A stretch of DNA of 64,000 bases from Cyclospora cayetanensis (GCF_002999335.1 NW_020312048.1:62001-126000), one strand, 5' to 3'; numbered from the stretch's first letter, positions 11,201 through 23,224 are shown. Notes: generated by a model from the letters alone, not told the origin. Numbers and translations: made by a program.

Positions 11201-13661
11201 GAGCCCCTGCTGGAAGGAAGACTCCACAGCAGCCAGAGCGAACGGAAGGACGACACATGGACGGAAGAGGAAAAGATCAGGAGGAGGGCAAGTCACACAC
11301 TGAAAAACAAGATGAAGAGGAGGAACGCAATACTCATGCGCAACAACTGACCTGCCAATAGATTTGATGGCATGGTCAATGTTAGAGGATAGAGAGCTTT
11401 TCCCTCCCTGCTTTATCTGAGAGGAAAATACTGATCCCGTGCCCGTGTACTGCAGGCTAATGCTGTCCCCCTGAAAAGACAAGCTCCACAGCAGGAAAAA
11501 CAGATTGAGTGCAGACAAGCTCCGCGGCAGGAAAAGCAGATTTAGTGCAGACAAGGGCTGCAGCAGAAAAAGCAGATTTAGTGCAGACAAGGGCTGACGC
11601 AGGAACAGCAGATTTAGTGCAGATAAGCTTTGAAGCAGAAAAAGCAGATTTAGTGCAGACAAGCTTTGAAGCAAAAAAAGCAGATTTAGTGCAGACAAGC
11701 TTTGAAGCAGAAAAAGCATATTTAGTGCGTCAGGTATTTAATGCGCAACTGCTCCTCGGGTGTCCGTACAGGGCATTGGCGCACGCAAAGGTGCCTTATA
11801 CGGCCAGAAATCAGACAGGAAACGTCACAAGTGTTTTTTCCTTTATGAATTTCTTGCGGATCACGTGCCTTTACCTCAGATCCCACCAAGCGACCAGCAG
11901 CAATCCTAGCTGCTGCTGCTGGAGAAAGAAAGACAGAGACGTATGTAGGAGCGCTAGCGGCTGCGCGGGAGCGACGCAGCGCAGCCATAGTAAGGGAGAC
12001 ACATACTGACCTGATCTGCCCACATCTTTTTGATGAGATCCCTCAAAACACAAGTCTCATCTTGTGGAGCGTCGCTGCAGGGTGTTGCAGGGATGTTCGT
12101 GCTGGATTTTTGCGTGTATACGGGGTGGCCAGCGTCTTCAGCCCGCGAAAAGCTGTTGCTCAGCGCTGCTCTGATTGCCGCGCTGCTTCCGCCGTTAAGG
12201 CTGCTGCTGCTGCTCCGCTGCAGCAGCACCTGTTGTTGCTGATCTGGACGTCCAGTGTCTCCTAAAACAAGGGTGACGAGCGAGTTCGAAGGAGCAGCTT
12301 CCTCCGTGCCCCCAAGCCACGGGCCGCTCCCCAAGGGAGCCGATGAGACAGTCAGTAAATCTGAGGAAAAATCACGTAATTCACACAGAGGACTGAGCTG
12401 AAAGGGGACTCGCAGAGCCGTTTTGCCTTCTTTGTTGAATACCTAGGAGTGCTGAGCACTCTCAAGTATTCGCAGCCGCTGTACTCAGAGGGGGAGCAGG
12501 GAGTGACAGATATGGGATGCGATGAGCCTTGCGCACTGCGAGACGTGACGGGTAGCAGGAAGGCCTCATATCGACTCTCCCGCAACAGCTGTGTAAGCCA
12601 GAACCAGCAGTAGAACCTGGTGCACACATCCACATGGCGAACAAATATGCGGACAGCAGAAATTGAAAGAAAAAGCGCAAAGGCGTCCTTCGGCGATGCT
12701 TCTTTGCATCAAAAACGAAGCACGTGACACGTTTGCCATGCCACCAAAAGGCTGCGAAGAGGAGCCGCGAAAGGCTGCGAAGAGGAGCCGAGCAGGCAGG
12801 AACAGAGCAAGGTAGAGAGCAGTGTGCCCCTATGAATAGATCGAGACAAGCCAAGCGCGAAACGAAGCTCACACAGAAAAAGATGCACAGGGCAGGCGAG
12901 AGGCGCCGCCAAACGAATGCATGCAGCAAGCAAGGGGAGGCCTGCTTCCCCCCCCTTCTCTTGAATGCGATACTGCTCCGATAGAGAGGGGCAGTATCGC
13001 ATGCGTACTGAGGCACCAACACCCTTAGATGCCACCGGAGAAACACACACTTGCGGTTGTCTCGCTCCCCTCCTCACCATTGAAACACGTTCGTTCTGTC
13101 TAGACAATCCAGACAGTTCGTACGGAAGACGCCCTCCTGCTTCCTTCCTGCTGCAGCACCTCCCGCTTCCTCGCAAGGGCTGCAGAAGAAGCCGATAGCT
13201 GCAGCAGAGGCTAGCAGCTCGCGCTGTACGAAGTCGCCGAGAGCAGCCTCATACGCCTTGGATTTGGTCTGCAGCGGCCGTCAAGGCAGTCGCAGCACTA
13301 AGAGTCCCTTCTGCTACCAAAGACAGGCAGCCAGCCAGACAGGAGAAGGGTTTAACAACGCTAAGAGGCCAACGTTGACAAGGTACCTGTGAATGGAAGT
13401 CGTATCGTATATGGAGAGGCGGTATAGCGGAGAGGTGGTCGTGATCGTACAGCTGCAGCTGCTCCTCGAGACTGCTGGTAAGGCGTCTCTCGTTCTCTCG
13501 CGTCGTACTCAGCAGATTGATAAACACCAGATGAGGGCCGTAGCGGCGGTGCAGCATGTGCTGGTGGATAAAAGGCAGCATAGAGCAACAATAACAACTA
13601 ATTATTTGAAGTCCCATGTAAGTCTGCGTGAGTGTGTGTATATGTGTATATACGTGTGTAT

Positions 13662-13692
<31 letters not shown>

Positions 13693-16600
13693 CATATGTA
13701 TATGTCTGTCTTATCTCTCTCTCTGTCTATCTCTATCGCTCTCTTCTATCTCTCGGTATGTGTCGCGCATGACGCCGAGCAGCAGAACGTTTTGTGCATC
13801 CTAGAGGACAGCAGCGGCAAATTCGTGCGACTTCTCACAAGATGTCTCTCGAATGCGTTTGCGGTAAGGAGAGCGTTGCGAGTGACTGCAGTCTGCGCTG
13901 TAAGGCCACTTTGACACCAGAAGAGAGGCACCGAGCCTCGCACTTGCAGCATTGAAGCCCAGTGGCCATAGCAGCAGCCCTTTCTGCACAGCAAGGGAAC
14001 CCCTGCGTCTGATGCCTCCGGTGTCTCTACACTCGAGGCTGTCGACGAGCAGGAGTGCGCAGAGACTCGCGGCCTGGTGAAACGGCTGGTTCGAGGCATC
14101 CCAGTGCGACTTCTGCTGCTGCTGGAGAGACTCTCAAGCTGCAGGAGGCGAACGCGCTGCTCGCTTTCTGCAAAATTTGCAACCTGCAAAAGCAGACACA
14201 CATTGAACACACAGCACAAAAAGCGGGGTGCGGAGAAAGAGATATACCGACGGCAAAAAAAGGGGGGCCCTTAGAAGCGAGGGAAACCTTTCAAAGGCAG
14301 AGAAGAGGCTCTCTATATTTCGAAGAGCTTCGAAAGGGTGCACTGTGCCCCATTTCCTAAGAAAGTGGGTGTGCCACTAGATTTCCCAGAAATGTGGTTT
14401 TACAGCGCAATCGTAGTGTGCATATATTATATATGCGTGCGCAGAATCTACGTTGGGAAGCTTGCTTTGTCCCTGTAGAGAGAGAGGGAGAGAAAGAGCA
14501 CGAGAGGGAGAGAGAGAGAGGGAGAGAAAGAGTAAGAGAGGGAGAAAGAGAGGGAGAGAAAGAAAAAGAAAGAGGGAGAGAAAGCGCCTTCATATCGCTG
14601 CGTCTATCCTGCTGTCGGTGCCGATTCTTTTTTTTTTCTCTCTCTCTTTCTGCCCGCTCCTTTGGGCTTCCCTACAATGCTTTGAGCCTTCAGCTCCCTC
14701 CCGCTTGCTTACGTCTCCTTCATCATCGATGCCCCTCGCATTATACCGAGTGCCTCCCCGCCTGCAGCTTCTGCGGCAGATGAGGAGCAGCTCAACGGCT
14801 AACACCCGTGCAGCACCTCCTGAGGTGGGGGCCCTTGACCCCAGACGCTCTACGCGTGCATAGCCTACATACCCTACAAAAAAGAGAAAAAGCAGCATGC
14901 AGACAGAAGCAAGGGTGGTCGGCGAAGCCGATGTTTACAACGGAGAAAGCAGGGAGGGGGACGGGGGGAAGGGGGGTTCCCGCAAGGACGGACGACGCCT
15001 AGGAAAGCGCTGAGAGTGCGTTGCCTCGATAAGCACACAACGGCCCAAGGGCATATTATATAGATGAGACACAGGCAAGGAGAAACAGAGAGAAAGAAAG
15101 AAGCAGCAGCAGTCCCCCTGGATTCGGTTCCGCGGCATACGCAACGCAACGCAGAGACGGACAGAAAAAGCAACAAAAACATAAGCGTACAGGCAGCAAT
15201 CAACATGAAAAAAGCAGCAAGTGGCGAGAAGGGAGAGAGGGGGGGGAAAAACCGAGAGTGCACACAGCGAGAGGCGGCGAAAAGAGCGGGGGACGAAACG
15301 AGCAGTTCGGCAGGAAGGAAGGCGGAAAAAGATGACGCAAGCGCAAGGCAGCTAATTGAAAGCAAGTCCATGGGCAGTGTATGGGTGTAAAGGAGAATGT
15401 AATGGAGAATGTAAAGAATAATGTAAAGGATAATATAAAGGAGAATGTAATGGAGAACGTAAAGCAGAATGTAATGGAGAATGTAATGGAGAATGTAAAG
15501 GAGAATTTGTAATGGAGAATTTGTGATGGAGAAAGTAATGGATAATGTAATGGACAGTATAATGGACAGTATAATGGAGAGTGTAATGGAGAGTGCAAAG
15601 GAGAATGTAGTGGAGAATGCAACGCGGCGAGCTACACAGAAAAGGGCGAAAGGGAACGGGGGTCCCCGTAGGGCGTGCTGCTGCTCTATTGAAGTGTCAG
15701 TCTATCGATATAGGTACAGTGGCAGTGGAAGTAGCATCGGCAAGAGGGGAGGCAAGAGACAGAATGCGTAAGGAGAAGGGATGAGAAGACATTTCTGGTA
15801 CCTTGGATAAGAGGGACAGTCCACCTGGGATCAATGCCAGAAAGTTTCCAGTCGGATAGCAGAGCAGCATTCCACGAGAATCGCTCATCTGCGACTTGAG
15901 TGAACGAGAAGCCGTTCCAGCAGGAGTCTTTGAGCAGAGCTGCATCTCTTTCCTCGCAAGAATCGAATTGCCAGCTACAGTCTGGAAATCCAGGCAGCGT
16001 CTGCCGACACTTGGGGAGTCTCAGCTCCGCCTGCCGCTGTAGCGACCGTGTCAATTCGATGTCGGTAGAGAAGTAAAAGCCGGCGGACAAGAGTTTTTCA
16101 ATTGCACTTGCGTAACGGTTCCCATCAGACTCGCTGCAACACGTAGCTTCTGGCTCTGATTTCTGCCCATGGTTGTGGGAGTGCCTCTGCCGTCTCTCCC
16201 GAATATCACCGCTGCCTCTTGGAGGGACCGATGCGCCCACCTCGCTGCCTTCTGTGGCTGCTTCCGCTGCTGCCTCCCCACCTTCGGATATGCGAATTCT
16301 GATCGCAGAAGTCTTGGAGCCAGCAGTAGATCTCCCCAAGCTCCTGTCGTCCCCTCCGCCTCCTCCACAGAGATCTTCGAGGGAGCCACCGTCGCTGCTC
16401 TGGGTGCGTGGAGGAGCTTCCCACACCTCGTCGTCGCTAACTCTGTTCCTGTTGTTGCCAGCGTCTTCCTCCGGTAAGAGCAAGCCAAGCGACTGGGGCC
16501 CCAGCAGCATCTGCGTTTGCTGCTGTACCCAAGAGGCTACGCCTCCCCGCCCGTTGTCTCCCCAGCTCCCGCTGGAAGCCAGAGAATCAGAGGCCGCTGA

Positions 16601-16865
16601 AATAAGTCCACCCCACGTCTTAGCGATAGCGCTGCCAAGAGACACCTCGATATCCTGTGCATCATCGCTCCGTGGCTGCTGTGGCTGTGGCTGCTGCGGC
16701 TGTGGCTGCTGCTGAGAAAAAGACACCCCTTGGTCAACCCCTCCCACATCAAGCCCCAAAAGATCCTTATCGTCATCAAGGAAGTCCAGGGAGGCTCCTG
16801 TGGAGAGTCCTAGCTCCTGCAGCGGCGCCTCCAAACGATTCCCTAAGGACGTCCCCTCTCCACCG

Positions 16866-16910
<45 letters not shown>

Positions 16911-18283
16911 CCTCCGTCGCCGGACATCCGAGGGGCTTCTGGCGCCTTCAAGCAGTAGGGAAGACACGTAACTCTGGTAGCGAGCTTGATGAGCTTCCTC
17001 ACAAGCTGAGGAGCCTTCTGTTGCTGCTGCTGCTGTTGCCGCTTGGATCGCTGTAGCTCTAGCCAGCGCTGGGGAGGATTCGCAGGCATCGTCTCCTCCT
17101 CCTGCACCACTGCCACTGGCTCTGCCTCAAGAACTACTACCAAATAGCGGCGAGAGGTTATCTTCAGAGTTCCCAATAGGGCGTGGCAGTCCAACTGCAC
17201 GTGGAATCCTCCGAAGGAGGCAGGCGCGTCTGGAGCAACTCTGGAAGGCGCTGCTGCAGCAGCAGCACAAGCAGCCGAAGCGACTGCTGGGGCATCGGTA
17301 ACGCCTGGGGAAGTCGCGTGGCGAGGGGACCCTTCCGATCCTTGTTTAGCTGCTACAGCCGCAGCCGCAGCGCCTACAGAGGGCTGCGCTGAGAAGTGAG
17401 CCAGCAGAAAGCCTTGCAGCGGGAGCAGCTGCTGCTGCAGCTCCCCCGTTTCCCTGCGAATGAAAAGACAGGGAATAAAGGAGGGGGGAGGACAGCGAGA
17501 AGAAGGAGGCCATAGAGAAGGGCTAGGAATCACCAAAAAGACCCGCTGATATATACAGAGACGCCAAAATTTTGCATGCGGTGCGGAGGCTCCAGGAGGA
17601 TGGAGCACCCAATTCGTCTGGACGGAAACTGGAGGGCACAGGGAGATGCCGGTGGCCCTCTGCGCCTTGCTGGTACTTTTGCTGTTGCTGCTGGTACTGT
17701 TGCTGTTGCTGCTGGTACTTTTGCTGTTGCTGCTGGTACTTTTGCTGTTGCTGCTGGTACTTTTGCTGTTGCTGCTGGTACTGTTGCTGTTGCTGCTGGT
17801 ACTGTTGCTGTTAGTGGGTACCTCGTGCGTATGGGAAGGGAGGGGCCTCTGATCACGGGTAGAATGCAAGGAGGGAAGGTTCCTTTTGGTATCTAGGCCC
17901 CCAAGAGTCTCCTGCGTTCGGCTGCCTTGGGTTGCCAGGGACGGATGTAAGGGATGCAGCTCCACTTTGCATGCAGTAAGTGGGGTGACCACAGTGCCCC
18001 CCTGGAAAGCCCCCAAGGCCAAGCGCTCCAAACTCCCCCTGCAATCTGGTTGATTGGAATATTCGACGGATGGCGCACGGGCGGCTGAGGGGGGCTGCAG
18101 TACCAAGCTTGCAGAGGACTGCATCTCCGCCTTTGGCTCGTTCGTCGCAGTAGCGACGGAAGAAAAGGTCCGTGGAGGGCCCCTCCATACATCTTCTGGA
18201 AAGGGAGACGACTCAGGGGTAGCAGTTGCAGCAATCCCCTCCTTTGCTGCAGGGTCACCTGCGGCATCCCTTGAAGGATGCAT
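7224..18283 (-). CDS. Synaptojanin-type phosphoinositide phosphatase (SAC + inositol 5-phosphatase)
   Basis: This predicted protein of about 2,000 residues should hydrolyse phosphoinositides at two active sites. The SAC domain shows WTVPLIQG, CRRSCRRGGTRYNARG, VANFAESEQ, LQVRGSVPLFW and the catalytic P-loop FRTNCLDCLDRTN (CX5R; codons near 13130-13090), then KKMWADQ-GDSISLQYTGTG. The 5-phosphatase domain shows IGTWNVAG, VQEL, GMKGNAGNK-GAVGVR, NVHLASG, GDFNFRL, FRPTYKYK, PAWCDRILYGG and SDHKPV, so all core motifs are present. Phase-checked exons: 17453-15802, 14864-14713, 14183-13839, 13560-13387, 13268-13078, 12616-12443, (unresolved)-12011, 11470-11352, 11056-10570, 10356-9899, 9682-9601, 9217-9086, 8816-8680, 8513-8376, 8136-7224. 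The first exon, near 18283-17550, and the join around 12443-12360 are not settled. Gln, Ser and Ala runs interrupt the chain. Synaptojanins act in endocytic uncoating; the role here is inferred. Confidence 0.9.
8246..8316. repeat. (CAGA)n and GA microsatellite
   Basis: A run of GAGA passes into about six perfect CAGA units and back into GAGA. It falls in the intron between the exons ending at 8376 and starting at 8136 of the synaptojanin gene. Confidence 0.9.
10037..10083. repeat. CTG/CAG trinucleotide run, coding for Ser/Asn
   Basis: Imperfect CTG run inside a phase-checked exon of the synaptojanin gene. In the gene frame it is read as AGC/AAC, giving a Ser/Asn stretch just before the segment SYVKVRSVSMVG of the 5-phosphatase domain. 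Confidence 0.85.
11478..11727. repeat. 36-bp minisatellite, six full units plus a partial one, intronic
   Basis: A 36-base unit starting cagatttagtgcagacaag is repeated six times with few changes, preceded by a shorter partial copy. It lies inside the intron between the exons ending at 12011 and starting at 11470 of the synaptojanin gene. The unit length is a multiple of three, so a long open frame runs through it on the minus strand (reading LSALNLLF repeatedly), but that frame is not joined to the conserved domain. Confidence 0.9.
13620..13690. repeat. TG/TA-rich microsatellite
   Basis: Alternating GTGTATAT passes into a perfect TA run (about 13660-13686). It lies in the intron between exons 14183-13839 and 13560-13387 of the synaptojanin gene. 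Confidence 0.85.
14477..14586. repeat. GAGA/GAAA purine microsatellite, intronic
   Basis: About 110 bases of nearly pure purine on the plus strand (AGAGAGGGAGAGAAAG pattern). It sits in the intron between exons 14864-14713 and 14183-13839. On the gene strand this is a long CT-rich tract upstream of the acceptor at 14184. Confidence 0.85.
15392..15621. repeat. 12-bp minisatellite, about 19 units, intronic
   Basis: The unit gagaatgtaatg and close variants (gagaatgtaaag, gacagtataatg) is repeated about 19 times. It lies in the long intron between exons 17453-15802 and 14864-14713 of the synaptojanin gene. It is open in one minus frame only because the unit is a multiple of three. Confidence 0.9.
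16865..16910. repeat. CTG run coding for poly-Gln
   Basis: About 14 CTG units in a row. In the frame of the large synaptojanin exon (17453-15802) the complement is read as CAG, giving a poly-Gln stretch between the N-terminal SAC segment and the SAC motor motifs. Confidence 0.9.
17676..17815. repeat. 21-bp minisatellite in the N-terminal exon of the synaptojanin gene
   Basis: The 21-base unit gctggtacttttgctgttgct and its variant with gtactgttg is repeated about six to seven times. All three minus frames are open across it (giving Ser/Asn/Thr/Lys, Ala/Thr/Val/Pro or Gln/Tyr/Lys repeats), so the true frame of the first exon cannot be read from it. Confidence 0.9.
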
Positions 18284-19941
18284 TGCGCTCGCGGACTATC
18301 AGCCCATCTCAATTAGCCGCCGCTATCAAATAGCATACGAAAAATGCTCACCCCCAACCTGCTGAAGTGAGGGAGAGCTTATGGGACCGGCACAGGTGGA
18401 CCGGGTCGAGCTGTCCATACACCCCAGCTAGTCCGCGAGATAGGGGACCATTACACGTGCGCCCGCATGGCGCCTTTGAACATATGCGCAGCTGGCGCCT
18501 ATTGGGGGCCACTTGAAATAATTTTGATTCGTAGCGACAGTAGCAGCCGCCGCCTCAGAGGAATGCGCTGCTTCCCAGATGACACTGGGGAGCCCGAGAA
18601 TGCCCGCCAGCAAGGGGCCGTGGGCAAAGAAGGGGAAAAGAGAACAGCTGTAGCCTCTACTGCGAGCCGTTTCTTGCCGTTGGTGCCTCAGATGCCAGAC
18701 GCAGAGCGCTTGTTCAGGGTGCTTCTGCGGAGGCGGGGGTAAGGCAGCGGTCGCGTTGCGCGCGGGATGCAGTGTCGGTACACCGGCGCAGTGGCTTTGC
18801 GAGGATGGCCAGCGACAAAGCCCAAGAATAAGGATTCAGGCCACGCGAGGATGTGCCGAAACTGGGAGCTCTAGAGAAGAGATGTCCAGACACAGCCGCC
18901 GCAGAGAACGTAGGAGTAGCTGGCCTAATGGAGCGAAAGTCGCCGGAAGGGGAGATGCCTAGAGCTCTGGGATGATCGGAAACTCCACTTAATCAGCAGA
19001 GATGAGGAGAGGTTCATTCGCCGAACAGGAGACAAGCAAGGAACCGTTTTTTGCATCGCAATTGAGATTGTGTTGTTTTCTGGGGCTGTCACGGCCCATG
19101 GGCATGATGCAATTCAGTACCCAACTGAGCCGGCTGCGCACGAAAAATCCTGCAACTCAGTGCAAAATACGACTCTTTCAGGTCCTCTTTTCTATTGACT
19201 CGACACTTCTTGGCCTAGGAACACACACATCCGAGTGATCGCGCTGCTGTGACCACCCTGGTCTCTCTCTCTCTATGCTTGCCCCACCCACTCCATGCCT
19301 AGCGAACCGATTTACGTCCCGTGCTCTCCCCTTCCTCCGGATATACACATTTAGTGCTCTCTCACGCAACGTATTTGCCGGGCTTCCGCCTTCGTGCGAA
19401 CTTAACTCTTGGCTGGCGCGTTTATTAGATCCCAGCGCGCCTCACTTATCCTTCGGCGCAGAGTTCAGGGAGCATACACAGTGAGGAACCCCCTTCCTGA
19501 GGGCTCCCTCCTCTCCTGACCAGGTCATAAGGCCACAATTATGGCATAATAAGACTCATGAAGGAGGGCCTGCTGCCTATGCGAACTCCCGAAAGGCTGC
19601 TGATTGTCTCTCAGAATCTTCAGACAACATAGCAACGCGTGTCCTCTCTTGCCCGTCTGGTTTCTGTCTCCAGCTAGACACACACACATACACAGAGACA
19701 CGCGAACGCGGCACTCGTGAAGCCTCTTTCAACACTCCCTGTCCTGCAGCAGCATCATCCTGCCCCCTTTCCCCATGGTTTGAGCAGTCGTCTCATCACC
19801 AGTAGCGTTGTCACTGCGGCGATATAACGCTTCTGCCGTCGTATCCAACGCACTTGCCGCTAAATGCTGCGTCTTCTCCGGCACGAGAACAACTCAACTG
19901 TCCAGTCCCCCTGAGGCGCAGACTGTCGAACACGCAGCACA
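18284..19941. promoter_or_regulatory. Divergent intergenic region between synaptojanin and DHHC genes
   Basis: About 1.7 kb separate the presumed start of the leftward synaptojanin gene and the ATG at 19942 of the rightward palmitoyltransferase gene. No coding motif is seen. Position implies a shared promoter region. No TATA-like or other element can be named with confidence. Confidence 0.5.
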
Positions 19942-22900
19942 ATGGGGCTGCCCTTGCTGATAATTTTTTGCTGGATAACCCTCGCGATCCTCGCGTTGGG
20001 CTTAGTGGCTGTGGTGGCAGATCCGACTTCCTCGGGATTTGCCGGCTCGCTGGCTCGGCGGCTTCGGGTGTCTCTACCCCTGCTGCTTCTGCGGTGTATA
20101 GGCAGGTTCTGCGGGCCCGCCGCAAAACAAAAAGTCGCAGGATGGGGAGCGTATATCTTCCTGCAGAATAACCCCTTTGGACAGATTCTGTACATGGCGT
20201 TGATGGTCGGCGCGTATACAGAGTACTTACGTGTAGGCACGTCTGAGATGTCGGTAGATGCTCCCCTATGGCCATCAACTAGACGGGCATGCTTGCACGC
20301 CCCTCTAGTTTATCTTTTTTCCCGGAAAGCTGCTGTATATGCACGTGAATATATACAGATGCGTATAATCTGTACTTTATCCTGGTGTACGTACGAACAG
20401 CCAGGGATTGGTCGTGATCATATTTCAAGTGTGTTGTTGCGTGGCTACATGCTCTGTGTCTGCAGCGCTCCCGCTTTTACCCAATGCTTTCCTTAGTGCC
20501 AGCCATCCGTAAGCTCGGCCTCTTAGTTGTGTTCTATACCCCATGTTGCCCAACAACCTCCCAGTTAGACTTCTGAGGGTTCATGGGTGTGCAAATTGGT
20601 GCACCTAGCACTGCATACACGCCTATGCCGCGGTGTTTTGACGTACATAGAAGTGCATATAGACATAAATAGATGCTTAAATCTACAGATATGAAGGAAA
20701 GAGCAAGTTTGGAAATGTGCGGCTTCCGCAGGTGGTATAGCTTCGTGGCAGTGTTGATTTGCATTGGAGTATTCGGTGTCTGCTGCCTTAGTGATCCTGG
20801 TAGGCGGCCCGCAGCACAAGCTGCACCAATTGCTGTTGCATATCGCATTTGTATCCCTGACCTTCTTCACTAGATGCTGCGTCTCTCCGTTATCGTTTGC
20901 TGCTCTCGCCTTCCGCGGATTTGCTTCTGCATCTTGCTGCTCTCTCAGACTCAGCAGAGAGTCCCTGCATGCGCCGCTTTCATAGAGGCGGCACGCTGTG
21001 ATGCCTCTCTGCGCTTCCTCCTATCCTCTGCTAATATATACGTGGTTTTGTCTTGCATGATTTCCTTACGTCGGCTGTCTGTCTTCGTGCGGGCAGGGCG
21101 CTGGTGTTGGAGTTTTCACTGTGCTCTCAGGCGTAGTGACACCCCAAAATGCGAGACTCTTTTGCCAGGCCTTCCCCTGTGACGGGCTGCTCTACGCAGA
21201 GGGCGCAAGCTGTGAGACATGCTGTGTTCCGAAGTACGTGCGTCCTCTGCGTCTTTCACTCGCCCTAAGCAGTGCATGTGCGCGTCTTTAAGTCATGAAG
21301 TATGCATTCAATTCGCTGGGGGGATGCAGAAAGTTGCTGTGTAGTGTGCACTAGGGGCCTCCGCAGATACGTCGCCAGCGGACTGGGGGGATCCCGAACT
21401 GTTTCTCCCATGCGTCGCTACAAAGGTGTCTCAATCTTAGAAACCCCTCAGCGCATTTCTTAGGTTCAGCAGCCTCGAAGTGCCATGCAATGCTGTCTGC
21501 TTCTATCTCCACTTCTTGCCTAAGAAACGCCTCAGAACTTCCTTCCTTCCTCCACATGTTTATGGAAGCGAGAGGCTCATGGCCCCCTTCTTCCTGCCTT
21601 TCTTGAATTAAGCCTAAGCTGCCGTTCCACTAGTGTCTTCCTCCCTCCTGTACCCTATCGCTTATCACGCCACTCTTCTCCTCTCCTGTGCAGGCCGGCA
21701 CGCAGCAAGCACTGCAGCTTGTGCAACCATTGTGTTTTGCGCTTTGATCACCACTGCTTTTGGATCGGCAATTGCGTTGGCGCGAATAATTGCCGTTACT
21801 TTCTCCTCTTCCTATTTCTGCATGCGCTCCTATGTGGGTACGCTCATACGCGATCTGAAGCGTTGCACAGCACTTCGCATATCAAAATATCTGTGGCTTC
21901 AGTGTCTGGCGCCTAGGGTCTCTACTCGTGCTTTCGGTGCCTCGTTGCTCCATTTGATTCTCTGAACTTGCACCTTTCTTCCTGAACATCCCTGCACCCG
22001 CTTTTAGCCAGCAGATACTCAAGAGCTCACTGCCACTGCGCATGCCGAGAAGCATACACTAGCTTTATGTCCGGCTTGCTTTGTGTTTCCGAACTGTGCG
22101 TCTGGGGGATGGAAACCTCACCATTTGTGCTCTGGGTGTTTCCGTGTGCGTGTTTTTGGGGTGTAGCTACGGCGCCTTTGTGGGGGCTTCTTTGCTACTC
22201 TTCATCGTCAAGGAAAAGAAACTCTTTTCAGTAATGCTGATAGACATTGAGACAGGCGAGCGGCACAGGCCCACGCTCACTCTGGTATTTCGGGTAAGGG
22301 GCCCTCGCGATGCCACCGATAGAAGTAGGAGCCTCAGCACTTTCCAAGACCAATTTTGTTACTAGCATCAGCTTTATTCTTGCTGTGCGCTCCTACTTCA
22401 AATGATTTGATGCCCTTCGTCTGTTACGCTGCTGTGCAGTACTTGCTTGGCACCTGGACGGAGCTGGTTCTCCTCTTCAGCTTATGCGTTATGGTTGGCA
22501 TCGCTTTATGTTTCTTCCTGTCCATGCACTTGTCACTCCTTCTGCGTAACAAGACTACAAACGAGGTCGTCAAGTATCGGCGCATGCTCAAACTGGCACG
22601 CGCTCTACCGCATAAACCGAAGCACATCGACCCTGAGGATGAAGACTTACCCGTGGAAGCAGCCGATGCGACAGCTTCGTCTTGCGCAGAGGTAAAGGTA
22701 GCCGCTAAAGGCCTCGTTGCTGCTGCCACACATGAGGACGGTACTCATCGCCTTAGTACACCGGCAAACCAAAAGCCTTCAGAGAGCCTCCGCGGCAATT
22801 CGCGCGGGTGCAACTCGGCTGGGCGACAGGCCCTCAGGGATGCTTGCGAGGTTGCTCTGTTGGGGAACCAAACAGAACCCCCAAGGCCTTTTATCCTGAC

Positions 22901-23174
22901 GAAGCGGCCAGAGCAGCCTGAAATCGCATTTACGCGCATGAGGAACCGCTGTGTGCACAAGAACGTGCAGGGAACTTTGCGACTACAGTCCCATGCGGAC
23001 AGACTACGGCGATATATCTTCCTTGAAGATGCTCTCCATGCGATCACAGCGTCCCGAAGATTTTACGATCGAGGTGTGTCACCTATTTGCTGCTGCCTTT
23101 TCAGGATCCGTTTCACTTGGTTGCGCGAAACGGATCCTTTGTATCGCATTCGCGTCGTTACTCCGTTTCTATAG
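19942..23174 (+). CDS. DHHC-type protein S-palmitoyltransferase, ZDHHC4/Swf1-like
   Basis: Predicted multi-pass enzyme that moves palmitate onto protein cysteines. The start at 19942 opens a hydrophobic helix (about residues 4-25) and a second segment with [14 protein letters not shown]. Exon 20732-20799 gives a transmembrane helix ending CCLSDP, as in family members where a D-P-G precedes the Cys-rich domain. The exon ending 21233 ([11 protein letters not shown]) joins 21694-21837 in phase to give [21 protein letters not shown] with [15 protein letters not shown]: complete zinc ligands and the catalytic DHHC Cys. The exon starting about 22439 holds a transmembrane helix and the TTxE motif (LLRNKTTNE). 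The wording KPARSKHC and the membrane layout resemble ZDHHC4 and yeast Swf1. The joins before 20732, around 20799-21169 and between 21837 and 22439, and the last exon (23.06-23.2 kb), are not settled. Confidence 0.85.
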
Positions 23175-23224
23175 ACAAAGCTTGTTCACACGAGGCACCC
23201 CCACATCTGCGTTTACATTTTAAC

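Noticed and set aside
11177..11719. Leu-rich minus open frame of 180 codons
   Set aside because: It is made by the 36-bp minisatellite. The conserved SAC exon (11470-11352) uses a different frame and the array lies in its upstream intron.
15200..15622. Minus open frame rich in Phe, Ser and Thr
   Set aside because: It is the 12-bp minisatellite in an intron of the synaptojanin gene and has no domain.
7200..18300. CRISPR-like or bacterial repeat interpretation of the tandem arrays
   Set aside because: Units are contiguous without unique spacers and lie in introns or low-complexity coding stretches of a eukaryotic gene.
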